Under the pieces are notes generated by a model, which saw only the letters and a program-made list of their open reading frames with translations, did no database searches and had not been told where the DNA came from. Below are positions 8,370 through 16,753 of a stretch of DNA of 64,000 bases, piece by piece. The stretch is from Paeniglutamicibacter sulfureus (GTDB lineage Bacteria > Actinomycetota > Actinomycetes > Actinomycetales > Micrococcaceae), in NCBI RefSeq assembly GCF_030512175.1, contig NZ_JAULBL010000002.1:244049-308048 (forward strand), in the 5' to 3' direction. The position numbers were made by a program, and so were the translations under genes. Position 1 is the first letter of the stretch. Every line of letters begins with the position of its first letter.

Positions 8370-9143
8370 ATGAAAATGAAGCAGACACAGAGTAGCGCGG
8401 CTCGGGTTATGGCGATTCTTGAGGCGATTGGCTCTGCGGATGCAGCACAGTTCCCCGACGGTATGACTGTTGCTGATGTCTCCCGCGTGATGGAACGAGA
8501 TAAGTCCGTCGTCTCGCGGCAACTCAAGAGTCTTTTGGAGACCGGGCTGATCGCCCGGGATCCGGAAGGCCGATACGAGCTGAGCTGGCGACTGTTTGTC
8601 TTGGCCCAAAAGGCGGGGGGCCAACGACTCAAAAAGATCGGTGCGCCCTTCATGTTCCGGCTAACTGAGCTTGTACGCGAACGGACATATATGTCGGTTC
8701 TGAGCGACGGCGAGGTCCTGACGGTGCATTCAGAAAGCTCCCGCCGTTCAATCGAAGCTTCGGGGTGGGTTGGCCGTACAGTGCCCGTCAGCAGGAGTTC
8801 CAGCGGAATGGCGCTGCTTCTCGACCACGAGGACGACCACATCATCGACATTGTCAGAGGCACGCAAGCTGGGATTGGCAAGCGCGAAGCACAAGAATTC
8901 CTGGGGCAGGTCCAGCAAGCCAGACTGAAGGGCTATACGTTGGCCAACAGGATTTTCGATCCAGAACTGTTGGGAATCGGCGCCCCGGTGCGCGACTATT
9001 CCGGTCGGATCACGGCGGCTGTAAACGTTTCGGGGCCGGCGACGCGGATTGAGCCGCACATAGAGATTTTCTCCAGGCATTTGCTCTCAACCGTTCGCAA
9101 CCTTCAACATGCGCTTTCCCTGGGGCCCAATAGTTCCAATTGA
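8370..9143 (+). CDS. IclR-family transcriptional regulator
   Basis: A 257-residue regulator. The N-terminal winged helix (SSAARVMAILEAIGSADAAQ ... VSRVMERDKSVVSRQLKSLLETGLIARDPEGRYELSW) is followed by a GAF-like effector domain with the usual IclR pattern (TVPVSRSSSGMALLL ... GYTLANRIFDPELLGIGAPVRDYSGRITAAVNVSGPATRI). It sits upstream of and parallel to the ABC-nitrilase operon, with a palindrome in its own promoter. It probably controls that operon and perhaps the upstream hydrolase in response to the imported compound. ATG at 8370 gives the normal family length; a GGGGATGAA stretch precedes it. Confidence 0.88.
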   Translation: MKMKQTQSSAARVMAILEAIGSADAAQFPDGMTVADVSRVMERDKSVVSRQLKSLLETGLIARDPEGRYELSWRLFVLAQKAGGQRLKKIGAPFMFRLTELVRERTYMSVLSDGEVLTVHSESSRRSIEASGWVGRTVPVSRSSSGMALLLDHEDDHIIDIVRGTQAGIGKREAQEFLGQVQQARLKGYTLANRIFDPELLGIGAPVRDYSGRITAAVNVSGPATRIEPHIEIFSRHLLSTVRNLQHALSLGPNSSN

Positions 9144-9344
9144 AGCTGTCGGGTTTCCTCACGGGCCGATACATCCAATTCCTTCCCTGCACTAGAAAAA
9201 ACGACCAGGAGTTTACATGCAACATCCTGCCATGCCATTTTTTGGGGCTGGGGTACCGGCCATAATCGAGAATTCCCGACTTGAGCCAGGTCCACTCCTT
9301 ATGAAGGGGCCGATGACGCTTCTGACATCGAATAGGGGGGCACC

Positions 9345-9989
9345 GTGTTCTTGGAATATCTGACCGAAAATTCGGCCAGGCTGCTGTTCCTTGCGCAGCA
9401 GCATGCCGAACTGGTGCTGCTGAGTGTGGCAATTTCCGCCGTGTTGGGGGTTGGTCTCGCTTTGGGCACGGAATCCATGCCTCGGGTGCGGCACGCCCTG
9501 CTTTCTGTCACCGGAACGATGCTGACAGTTCCTTCGTTTGCCCTGTTTGCCTTGATGATTCCGTTGCTGGGATTGGGCGTTGCACCGACGATTGCGGCAC
9601 TAGTTGTTTACGGCATTTTCCCAATTCTCAGAAACACCGTGACCGGCATCGAGAGTGTGGATCCCGCGGTAGTTGACGCAGCCCGGGGGAATGGCATGGG
9701 ACGCAGTGAACGCATCAGGACCGTCGTCCTGCCGCTGGCTTGGCCGGTGATTCTCAACGGCATGCGAACCGCGACCATCATGTTGGTGGCAACAGCCGCC
9801 ATCGGTGCCGTAGTCCGTGGTCCGGGCTTGGGAGACCTAATCTTCCGGGGGCTAACCCGTATCGGCGGAGCCAACGCCCTGAACGAAGCTCTCGCGGGAG
9901 TGATCGGAATTGTGCTCGTCGCCCTCGTTCTGGATCTCCTGTTCATCTTGATAGCAAAATTCACCACCGTGCGAGGATTAAATGTCTGA
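9345..9989 (+). CDS. ABC transporter permease, OpuB/ProW quaternary-amine type
   Basis: A 214-residue inner-membrane permease with about five transmembrane segments. The cytoplasmic EAA loop reads VDPAVVDAARGNGMGRSERIRTVVLPLAWPVILNGMRTA, typical of glycine betaine/carnitine/choline (OpuB) permeases. It is one of two permeases flanking the ATPase gene and presumably pairs with the 10983 gene. The start is GTG at 9345 with a GGGGGG stretch eight bases upstream. Its end overlaps the ATPase start by 8 bp, so translation is coupled. It is the first gene of a six-gene operon running to 14403. Confidence 0.87.
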   Translation: MFLEYLTENSARLLFLAQQHAELVLLSVAISAVLGVGLALGTESMPRVRHALLSVTGTMLTVPSFALFALMIPLLGLGVAPTIAALVVYGIFPILRNTVTGIESVDPAVVDAARGNGMGRSERIRTVVLPLAWPVILNGMRTATIMLVATAAIGAVVRGPGLGDLIFRGLTRIGGANALNEALAGVIGIVLVALVLDLLFILIAKFTTVRGLNV

Positions 9990-10986
9990 ATATCCAGGAA
10001 ACAAGTCCGACACCATGATCTATTTAGAAGGTGTGTCCAAGCGCTATCAGAACCAGGGCAGCGACGCAGTGTCCGGTCTCTCGATGGAAATCAAACGAGG
10101 CGAATTCGTCGTTTTGGTCGGCCCCTCGGGCTGCGGAAAGACAACCACCCTGCGCATGATCAACAGGTTGGTGGAACCAACCGCGGGGAAAATCTGGATT
10201 GAGGGCCAAGACGTCACCCACATCGACCCGGACCAATTGCGCCGAGGGATCGGCTATGTCATCCAGCAGATTGGATTGCTGCCCCACCTAACGATTGCCG
10301 AAAACGTTGCGCTGGTTCCCAAGCTCCTTGGTGCATCCAAGCGCAGCCGCCGCGACCGTGCCGAGGAGCTGCTCGAGCTCGTCGGGTTGGATCCGTCCAT
10401 CTACGCGGACCGATACCCCAAGCAGCTTTCGGGAGGCCAGCAACAACGAGTCGGTGTGGCGCGCGCGCTGGCCGCCGACCCGCCGATCATGCTCATGGAT
10501 GAACCTTTCGGTGCCGTTGACCCCATTGCGCGGGAAAAACTCCAACTGGAATTCCTGCGATTGCAGAAAAAGATCCGCAAAACGATCGTCATGGTCACCC
10601 ACGACATCGACGAAGCCCTGAGGCTCGGCGACAGAATCGCGATCTTCGATGTTGGGTCGCGCTTGGCACAGTTCGACACCCCGCTTGAGATCCTCAGCAA
10701 TCCCGCCGACGATTTCGTACGGGATTTTGTGGGAACCGGGGCCTCGGTCCGACGCCTTTCGCTGCTAAAGGTACACGAGGTCATTGGACACTCATCGCCT
10801 GAAGCCAATAGCCTCCTGCGCACCGTTGACGTGAACCCGGAGGAGAGCGTTCACAGGGCGTTGGAACGTGTGCTGGCCGGCGGCGCCGAAGGGGCAACCG
10901 TCAGGTTTGTAAATGGCGACACGCGCACGATCGATATCCAGGGACTGCTTACCGCTGCCGCGCAACAGAGCGCGGTGCCGTCATGA
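9982..10986 (+). CDS. ABC transporter ATP-binding protein, OpuB/ProV quaternary-amine type
   Basis: A 334-residue ATPase energising the importer. It has Walker A GPSGCGKTTT, signature LSGGQQQRVGVARALA, Walker B IMLMDEPFGAVDP and the switch histidine in MVTHDIDEALRLGD. The Q-loop IQQIGLLPHLTI is characteristic of the betaine/choline transporter branch. The roughly 90 residues after the ATPase domain resemble one degenerate CBS-type regulatory domain. The frame starts at 9982, overlapping the previous permease; an internal ATG at 10015 is an alternative. It ends with a 4-bp ATGA overlap into the next permease. Confidence 0.88.
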   Translation: MSEYPGNKSDTMIYLEGVSKRYQNQGSDAVSGLSMEIKRGEFVVLVGPSGCGKTTTLRMINRLVEPTAGKIWIEGQDVTHIDPDQLRRGIGYVIQQIGLLPHLTIAENVALVPKLLGASKRSRRDRAEELLELVGLDPSIYADRYPKQLSGGQQQRVGVARALAADPPIMLMDEPFGAVDPIAREKLQLEFLRLQKKIRKTIVMVTHDIDEALRLGDRIAIFDVGSRLAQFDTPLEILSNPADDFVRDFVGTGASVRRLSLLKVHEVIGHSSPEANSLLRTVDVNPEESVHRALERVLAGGAEGATVRFVNGDTRTIDIQGLLTAAAQQSAVPS

Positions 10987-11741
10987 GTTCCATGGTCATA
11001 GAGAAAGTCGGAGTCTCCAGCATCAGGCGTTCAACCCGTTGGGTCATTCCAGCCGTTGTCGCCTTGCTCGTGGCAAGCACTATGGTTTACATCGGATCCG
11101 TCGATCTTGATTCGAGTGAGATTCGAAGCCTGGCGCCCGAAGTCATCTTTCGCTCGCTGTGGGAACACACCCAGCTCGTGGCGGTTTCAACAGTCCTGAC
11201 CATCGCCATTGGGGTTCCATTGGGGATCCTGCTGACCCGACCCGGGGCAAAGGGCATCAGTTCCATGATCCTGGCTATGGCAAATGCCGGACAGGCTGTT
11301 CCCTCCATCGGAATCCTGGTGCTGCTGGCGATGATCTTCGGTGTTGGTTTCTGGATGGCTGTGATCGCTTTGGTGGCCTATGCCCTGTTGCCGGTGCTCC
11401 GCAACACCATGGTGGGCATCAATCAGGTGGATCCGGCAATAATCGACGCTGGCCGCGGAATGGGGATGAGTACCCGGGAGATGCTCTTCGCCATCGAGCT
11501 CCCACTATCGATCCCCGTCATGTTAGCCGGCATCCGAGTTGCCCTCATACTCAATGTTGGAGTGGCAACACTGGCAACATTCACCAATGCCGGTGGCCTG
11601 GGTTCGATCATTTCCGCGGGAATCTCGCTTAACCGCATGCCGGTTTTGATTGTGGGCAGCGTCCTCACCATATGTCTTGCGCTCATCGTTGATTGGCTCG
11701 CTGGCATCGCTGAGCAACGCCTGCGCCCGAAGGGAATCTAA
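10983..11741 (+). CDS. ABC transporter permease, OpuB/ProW quaternary-amine type
   Basis: A 252-residue permease with an N-terminal anchor segment and about five further membrane helices. The EAA loop is VDPAIIDAGRGMGMSTREMLFAIELPLSIPVMLAGIRVALI, followed by VATLATFTNAGGLGSIISAGI, as in OpuBB/OpuBD. It forms a heterodimer with the 9345 permease by analogy with family members. It overlaps the ATPase gene by 4 bp and is followed after 22 bp by the binding-protein gene. Confidence 0.88.
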   Translation: MSSMVIEKVGVSSIRRSTRWVIPAVVALLVASTMVYIGSVDLDSSEIRSLAPEVIFRSLWEHTQLVAVSTVLTIAIGVPLGILLTRPGAKGISSMILAMANAGQAVPSIGILVLLAMIFGVGFWMAVIALVAYALLPVLRNTMVGINQVDPAIIDAGRGMGMSTREMLFAIELPLSIPVMLAGIRVALILNVGVATLATFTNAGGLGSIISAGISLNRMPVLIVGSVLTICLALIVDWLAGIAEQRLRPKGI

Positions 11742-11763
11742 CGTGTCCGGAAGAAGCGAAAGA

Positions 11764-12717
11764 ATGAAAATGCGTAAGAGCGCAATTGCGCTGGGTCTGT
11801 TGGGAACGCTGTCACTCAGCGGCTGTGCTTTGTTCGGCAATCCCCCCGGTCAAGCCGTTGGCAAGGTCCTCGATGGCCCGTTGAGCGGCATGACAATCAA
11901 CGTTGCGTCGAAGAACTTCACGGAACAGCTGTTGTTGTGCGAAATCACCGCCCAGCGACTGGAATCCCAGGGAGCAAGTGTCCAAAGGACATGCGGCATG
12001 AGCGGTTCAAGCGCTGTTCGCTCGGCGCTGACCAGCGGTGCTGTGGACATGTATTGGGAATATACGGGATCGGGCTGGTTAACCCACCTCCAAAAGAGCG
12101 AGACGATCACCGACCCGGAGCAGATGTATCAGGAGCTCAGCGTAGCGGACCGGAAGAACGGGATCGAGTGGTTGTCGCCAGCGGCCGCCAACAATACCTA
12201 CGCTGTCGCAATCAGGTCAGAAAAAGCGCAGGAATTGGGCATAGCCACGGTTTCGGACTACGCAAAACTGGCCAACTCGGATCCGGGAAGTGCAACATTT
12301 TGCGGGGCCGCAGAATTCCTGGGCCGTGATGACGGATGGCCGGGGCTGAAGGATGCATACGGCATTGACCTTCCCCGCGACAGCGTTGCCGAATTGGCCG
12401 ACGGGGCAATTTACAACGCCATCGACTTGGGCAACCCCTGCAATTTCGGTGAAGTGTTTGCAACTGATGGTCGAATTGCCGCTTTGGGGCTGACTGTGCT
12501 CGAAGACGACAAGGGGTACTTCCCGCCCTACAATCTTTCATTGAACATCAGGACCGAGAAGCTCGATGAGAACCCCGAAATAGAGGTGCTTTTTGAACCC
12601 GTCAGTGCACTGTTGACGACGACTGAATTGCAAAACCTCAATGCTGAAATGGATATCTCTGGCAAGACCCCCGTGGAAGTGGCTGATTCATGGCTGACGA
12701 AAAACAAGCTCAAATGA
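11764..12717 (+). CDS. Quaternary-amine-type ABC substrate-binding lipoprotein (OpuBC-like)
   Basis: A 317-residue secreted lipoprotein. A lipoprotein signal ends in the lipobox LSGC (MKMRKSAIALGLLGTLSLSGC). The mature part opens with the OpuAC-fold pattern INVASKNFTEQLLLCEITAQ and VDMYWEYTGSGWLTHL, where aromatic residues normally box a quaternary ammonium group. It delivers substrate to the two permeases. The ATG at 11764 is preferred because the signal peptide begins there; a GTG at 11743 is possible. It overlaps the following nitrilase gene by 4 bp (ATGA). The co-operon amidase suggests a ligand other than plain betaine. Confidence 0.85.
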   Translation: MKMRKSAIALGLLGTLSLSGCALFGNPPGQAVGKVLDGPLSGMTINVASKNFTEQLLLCEITAQRLESQGASVQRTCGMSGSSAVRSALTSGAVDMYWEYTGSGWLTHLQKSETITDPEQMYQELSVADRKNGIEWLSPAAANNTYAVAIRSEKAQELGIATVSDYAKLANSDPGSATFCGAAEFLGRDDGWPGLKDAYGIDLPRDSVAELADGAIYNAIDLGNPCNFGEVFATDGRIAALGLTVLEDDKGYFPPYNLSLNIRTEKLDENPEIEVLFEPVSALLTTTELQNLNAEMDISGKTPVEVADSWLTKNKLK

Positions 12718-13577
12718 CGCAGTCTCCTATCGACGAGCTGCGCGTCGGGATCCTGCAAACCGCTCCAAAATTCGGCGAAGTAGAGTCGAACATTCGACGG
12801 ATCGAGGAACTCAAGGGGCAGTTAGAGGGCGTGGACATAATCTTGACGCCAGAATTGGCGATTAATGGCTTTGGGTTTGGTGCCGACTTGGATTACCGAC
12901 CCCTGCACCTGGGCGACAATCGTCTGGCGAGTCTGCTCAGCAGTCGAACGCCGATAGGGCTTGGATTCGCTGCCGAGTCCGAGTTGAGGCTGCCGTACAA
13001 CGCGTACGCGATTGCCGGGGATGGAGAGCACCGTGTGCAACACAAAATACACCCGGTCTCCTACGCGCCATGGAATGAGCACTTGTCCTTCGAATCCGGG
13101 GATGCGGTGGTTTCAACCCAAATCCAAGGCGCCAGGTGCGCCACTGTGATTTGCAACGACATGTGGCATCCGTCCATCCCCTGGTTGGCCGCACAAACCG
13201 GGGCCGAGGTGTTGATCGTGCCTGTGGCAAGCATCGAGGGAGCGAATGCCGATCTCGTGCAACGGACGTGGCAGGTGATTCTCGAACACACGGCACTTCT
13301 GCTCCAATGCTATGTGGTCTTCATCAACCGTTGCGGAACCGACAGTGGCGCAACGTTCTGGGGGCGTTCCCGGGTCGTTGGGCCAGACGGAAAGATTCTG
13401 GTTCAAGCCGGTGCAACCGAGGAAACCCTCCAGGCAACGCTTGATCTCAAGGCACTGCGCGCGCTTCGAGCACAGTCGCCTGTGCTGGCAGAATCCCGCC
13501 ACGACGTGGTCGTCAACGGCCTCAACGGCCAGACCGCGAGTTCCAGGAACAAGAAAGGAAGCACTTCGAGTGTTTGA
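12714..13577 (+). CDS. Nitrilase/carbon-nitrogen hydrolase superfamily amidase
   Basis: A 287-residue cytoplasmic hydrolase cleaving a non-peptide C-N bond (amide, carbamoyl or nitrile). The Glu-Lys-Cys triad is present in order: Glu in LTPELAINGFG, Lys in HKIHPVSYAPW, Cys in VICNDMWHPSIPWL. The later conserved strand VVFINRCGTDSGATFWGRSRVVGPDGKIL also fits. The start at 12714 makes a 4-bp ATGA overlap with the binding-protein stop; an in-frame ATG at 12690 is an alternative. Being fused by overlap to an importer operon, it probably acts on the imported compound. Exact substrate unknown. Confidence 0.85.
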   Translation: MTQSPIDELRVGILQTAPKFGEVESNIRRIEELKGQLEGVDIILTPELAINGFGFGADLDYRPLHLGDNRLASLLSSRTPIGLGFAAESELRLPYNAYAIAGDGEHRVQHKIHPVSYAPWNEHLSFESGDAVVSTQIQGARCATVICNDMWHPSIPWLAAQTGAEVLIVPVASIEGANADLVQRTWQVILEHTALLLQCYVVFINRCGTDSGATFWGRSRVVGPDGKILVQAGATEETLQATLDLKALRALRAQSPVLAESRHDVVVNGLNGQTASSRNKKGSTSSV

Positions 13578-14403
13578 TGTACACGTTCATGCCGCTCCAG
13601 ACGTGATCGGGAGAATCGGCAACGACGATGACATTTGCAGGGAGTACGCCAAGGCCGGATTTTCCGGATTTGTGCTCAAAGCTCACCACGAATCGACCGT
13701 CGGCAGGGCCGCATCACTTGCCAGGTCCTCGGGGTTGGACGTTGTCGGGGGTATCGCACTCAACAGGCCGGCCGGCGGCGTGAACCCGGCAGCCGTCGTT
13801 TCGGCATTGGAAAGTGGTGGAAGGGCGGTGTGGTTTCCGACTGCCGATTCCCATACCCAGGAGACCGCGGCGCTGCCGCGGCTGAGCGATCTGGATCCTA
13901 GGCTTGACCGCACCGTTCTCTCGGTACCCCCGGTGCTCGAGCCGAACGCTCGGCAGGCAAGCGATATTTCCCTGGTGTTGGATCTCATCGCTGAATACGA
14001 CGCCGTGCTGTGCACCGGACATGTGAGCACCGCGGAGTGCGTTTGGCTCTTGGAGCAAGCGCAAAAACGCGGCATCAAGCGTTTCCTGCTCACACACCCC
14101 TCCTACACGGTGCCCGGGATGAGCGTCAGCGAGATAGCGGAATTGGCTGAACGCGGGGCATTCGTGGAGATCACCGCCTTCCAAATGTGGCATCAACCCG
14201 GCATGACCGCGGGCTACTTGGCTCGGATCGCAAAGGCCGCAGGCGACAAGTTGGTCTTGGCCTCGGACGCTGGACAGCCAAATAGCCCTTACCCGCCCCA
14301 GGCGTTGCAGGAGCTGGTTTCGGCGCTTCGAAAGGAAGGGCTGGATGAGGGTCGGCTGGCGGCTGCTGCTTCAGCTGTTCCTCGTACTCTCATCCTGAAC
14401 TGA
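13570..14403 (+). CDS. Small metal-dependent amidohydrolase-type protein (DUF6282-like)
   Basis: A 277-residue TIM-barrel hydrolase-like protein. Metal ligands are suggested by the opening VFDVHVHAAPD, KAHHEST, CTGHVST, LTHPSY and the late SDAGQPN, the spacing seen in amidohydrolase-like PHP/TIM barrels. The start is the GTG at 13570, overlapping the nitrilase stop by 8 bp, so the two are translationally coupled. Its position last in the operon suggests it handles the product of the nitrilase-family enzyme. The DUF number is from memory of similar proteins; the reaction is not known. Confidence 0.65.
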   Translation: MFDVHVHAAPDVIGRIGNDDDICREYAKAGFSGFVLKAHHESTVGRAASLARSSGLDVVGGIALNRPAGGVNPAAVVSALESGGRAVWFPTADSHTQETAALPRLSDLDPRLDRTVLSVPPVLEPNARQASDISLVLDLIAEYDAVLCTGHVSTAECVWLLEQAQKRGIKRFLLTHPSYTVPGMSVSEIAELAERGAFVEITAFQMWHQPGMTAGYLARIAKAAGDKLVLASDAGQPNSPYPPQALQELVSALRKEGLDEGRLAAAASAVPRTLILN

Positions 14404-14718
14404 CGTCGGAGCCACAAGTGATAACCCAGCAATCAACGGCCTCGGTCGATCGCATCTTTGCTGGTTCCAGCATTTTGTGGAGGTCCTTGGGTGAATCGGT
14501 CGATTCAGAAGACTCTTCCGGAATGGTCAGTCTTGACTGGTCTCGCAAGCCGATCCCCATAGCGACATCCAAAACGTTTTGGAGCCAGCCCGTGGAAATC
14601 CATTGCTGGTTGCATGGCAATGATCATGAGACGCTGGCAGTAGTGCGCACCCAAATACCAGTCCTAAGGGCGGAACATTCTAGGCTGGTGCGGGAGAACG
14701 CAATCCTAAGCTGAGCGA
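14404..14718. other. Convergent intergenic region
   Basis: A 315-bp region between the amidohydrolase and the convergent TetR gene. No recognisable gene, terminator hairpin or repeat was seen. One short open frame on the plus strand (14418-14714) has no domain and no clear binding site. Confidence 0.4.
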
Positions 14719-15387
14719 CTAGGAATTGCTGAAGAGAGGCTCGATTTGAACACGTAGACGTTTTTGAAGCCGTTCCCAAAAGCCGTCTGGTGAAAATTGG
14801 CGTACCGGGGATCTTAGGACTTCGTGGATGTAGGTGGCATTGCAGTTTTGGGCTACCACGCGCGATTCCACGTCCGGCCTGAAGAACCCCGCGGACGAGG
14901 CAGAATCCAGGATGGATGAAACCAGCCCGATGATTCGGTCGCCTTGGGCAATGCTTTGCGCTCCGAGCTGGGTTCCTGCCCGAAATCCGTAGTGGAGGTA
15001 GCTGGTGACGTTGTCGGGGTCGGCGCGGAAGAACTTTGCGCGCTCCTCGAAGACCGCATATACGCGGGCGATGTAGTCCGCGGCTGTGCGGGAACTTGGG
15101 GCGCTGAGCTGATCGGCGGCCTCAATCGCGTCGATCGCCTGGTTCATGCTTTCGCCGATGACCAAGAGCAGCAGTTCATGTTTGGTGGTTACGTATCGGA
15201 ATAGGGTTGCTTCCCCCACGCCGGCGCGTTCGGCCACTTCCTTGGTCGTGGTTTGTTCGTAGCCTCGCTCGTTGAAGAGCTCCTCGGCGGCTGCGCGGAT
15301 TCTCCGAAAGCGCTCTAGGCGCGATCGCTCGCGAAGTCCCAGGTGTGCTTCGTCCGCGGATTCGCTGGCCAGAGCCATGGTTTCCAT
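14719..15387 (-). CDS. TetR-family transcriptional regulator
   Basis: A 222-residue regulator. The N-terminal helix-turn-helix reads IRAAAEELFNERGYEQTTTKEVAERAGVGEATLFRYVTTKHELLLLVI, followed by a helical ligand domain. The start at 15387 is chosen because AAAGGAAG lies 11 bases upstream; the frame continues to 15522 but would overlap the alcohol dehydrogenase by 68 bp. It lies directly downstream of that gene on the same strand and is probably co-transcribed. A fragment related to its C-terminal half (QGDRIIGLVSSIL ... VVAQNCNATY) survives as a relic at 28600-28790. Likely repressor of the ketone-oxidation block. Confidence 0.85.
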   Translation of the reverse strand: METMALASESADEAHLGLRERSRLERFRRIRAAAEELFNERGYEQTTTKEVAERAGVGEATLFRYVTTKHELLLLVIGESMNQAIDAIEAADQLSAPSSRTAADYIARVYAVFEERAKFFRADPDNVTSYLHYGFRAGTQLGAQSIAQGDRIIGLVSSILDSASSAGFFRPDVESRVVAQNCNATYIHEVLRSPVRQFSPDGFWERLQKRLRVQIEPLFSNS

Positions 15388-15454
15388 CACTGGCAGTACT
15401 TCCTTTGCGCTTGGAGCTTGTGCCCGCATTGGGACATCGAATCCATATTGGACA

Positions 15455-16582
15455 CTACGGCTGCTCAAAGGAAATGATTTGCCGCACGGCGTTTCCCTCT
15501 GCCAGTGCATCCATGGCTTCATTGATCTTATCCAACGTGATCACTGAAGAGGTTAGCTTTTCCACAGGTAATTTGCCCTCTCGCCACAATTGTTCGTAGC
15601 GAGGTATGTCTCGGCTTGGCACGGCAGATCCGAGATACGAACCCACGATGGTCCGCGCCTCGGCAGTCAGACCAAGCGGTTCGATCGATGAGTGTGCGCC
15701 GGGTGCAGGTAAGCCCACGGTCACGGTGGTGCCGCCGGCGGCGGTGATCCTCACTGCGGTTTCGAAGGCGCGTGGATGTCCGGCGGCCTCGATCACGACC
15801 TGCGCCTTAATGCCCAGGTCTTCGATCTCGGTGGGCGTATATGCGTCCGTTGCCCCCAACTCGCGGGCAAGCGAGAGTTTGTCCGGATTGGCGTCCACTC
15901 CGATAATTCTCCCCGGAGTGTTCCACGTCGAGACGATGGCACGCGCCGTCAACAGCGCCGCCATTCCGACTCCACCTAGCCCAACGATGATGATGTCTTG
16001 ACCTTGTTGGGGTTTCCCGGCATTCAGTACCGCGCCGCCACCGGTCAGAACCGCACATCCGAGAACTGCGGCCACGGCCGGCGGAACGTCGAGACCAACG
16101 GGGACCACGGAGTTTCGATCCAGCACTGCATGGGTGGCGAAGCCCGACACCCCGAGGTGATGCAGGATCTCCTCCCCGTTGCGGCTGATGGCGCGGGTGC
16201 CGCTCAACAATGAGCCGGTGCCATTGGCCGCGGTACCTGTGCTGCACGGTAGCTTGCCGTCCGTCTTGCAGTTTGCGCATTCCTCGCAGCGCGGCAGGAA
16301 CACCGTGACGACTCGATCCCCGACCTTGAGGTCGGATACATCCGACCCGATCCCTTCCACGATTCCTGCAGCCTCATGCCCCAACAGCATAGGTAGCGGT
16401 CGAGGCCGGTCGCCATTGACCACCGAGAGGTCGGAGTGGCAGATACCCGCAGCCTCGATTCGGATAAGCACCTCACTTGGCCCCGGGTCGGCGAGATCGA
16501 GTTCGCAGATCTGCAGTGGGCGCGACCGCGCGTAGGGGCGGCTGGCGCCGGATGATTCAAGAACTGCACCGGATATTTTCAC
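15455..16582 (-). CDS. Zinc-dependent alcohol dehydrogenase (MDR family)
   Basis: A 375-residue medium-chain dehydrogenase oxidising an alcohol to an aldehyde or ketone with NAD(P). The catalytic zinc region is AAGICHSDLSVVNGD with GHEAAGIVEGIG. The structural zinc loop is CEECANCKTDGKLPC. The Rossmann motif is IIVGLGGVGMAALLTARAI. The length is normal for class III-like enzymes. The start is GTG at 16582 with AAAGG upstream. It is divergent from the alpha/beta hydrolase-BVMO operon across a 171-bp promoter region. With those neighbours it may oxidise the omega-hydroxy acid released after lactone opening, or the initial alcohol. Confidence 0.88.
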   Translation of the reverse strand: MKISGAVLESSGASRPYARSRPLQICELDLADPGPSEVLIRIEAAGICHSDLSVVNGDRPRPLPMLLGHEAAGIVEGIGSDVSDLKVGDRVVTVFLPRCEECANCKTDGKLPCSTGTAANGTGSLLSGTRAISRNGEEILHHLGVSGFATHAVLDRNSVVPVGLDVPPAVAAVLGCAVLTGGGAVLNAGKPQQGQDIIIVGLGGVGMAALLTARAIVSTWNTPGRIIGVDANPDKLSLARELGATDAYTPTEIEDLGIKAQVVIEAAGHPRAFETAVRITAAGGTTVTVGLPAPGAHSSIEPLGLTAEARTIVGSYLGSAVPSRDIPRYEQLWREGKLPVEKLTSSVITLDKINEAMDALAEGNAVRQIISFEQP

Positions 16583-16600
16583 TGGTGGCCTTTCATGGGA

Positions 16601-16618
16601 TTGTGCTTCATGTCACGA
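16601..16618. promoter_or_regulatory. TTGTG-N8-CACGA candidate operator
   Basis: TTGTGCTTCATGTCACGA lies in the divergent promoter between the alcohol dehydrogenase and the hydrolase/BVMO operon. Near-identical sites with the same spacing are at 20862-20879 and 38960-38977. The likely binder is the TetR protein at 14719; this is inferred. Confidence 0.5.
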
Positions 16619-16753
16619 ATGTGCTTTTATGGGAGTCTAATCCGCACGGAGTGCACTATCAAGATTTTATCCGCTCATCCGGAAATCTCTGGCCATTGTG
16701 CCGCATCGCGGCATGTCACTCGCTATCGACGACACCGACTAAGGACGAAAGAC

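Noticed and set aside
14418..14714. Small plus-strand gene with an IS3 OrfA-like tail
   Set aside because: A short LRAEHSRLVRENAIL-like end is not enough; there is no helix-turn-helix, inverted repeat or OrfB.
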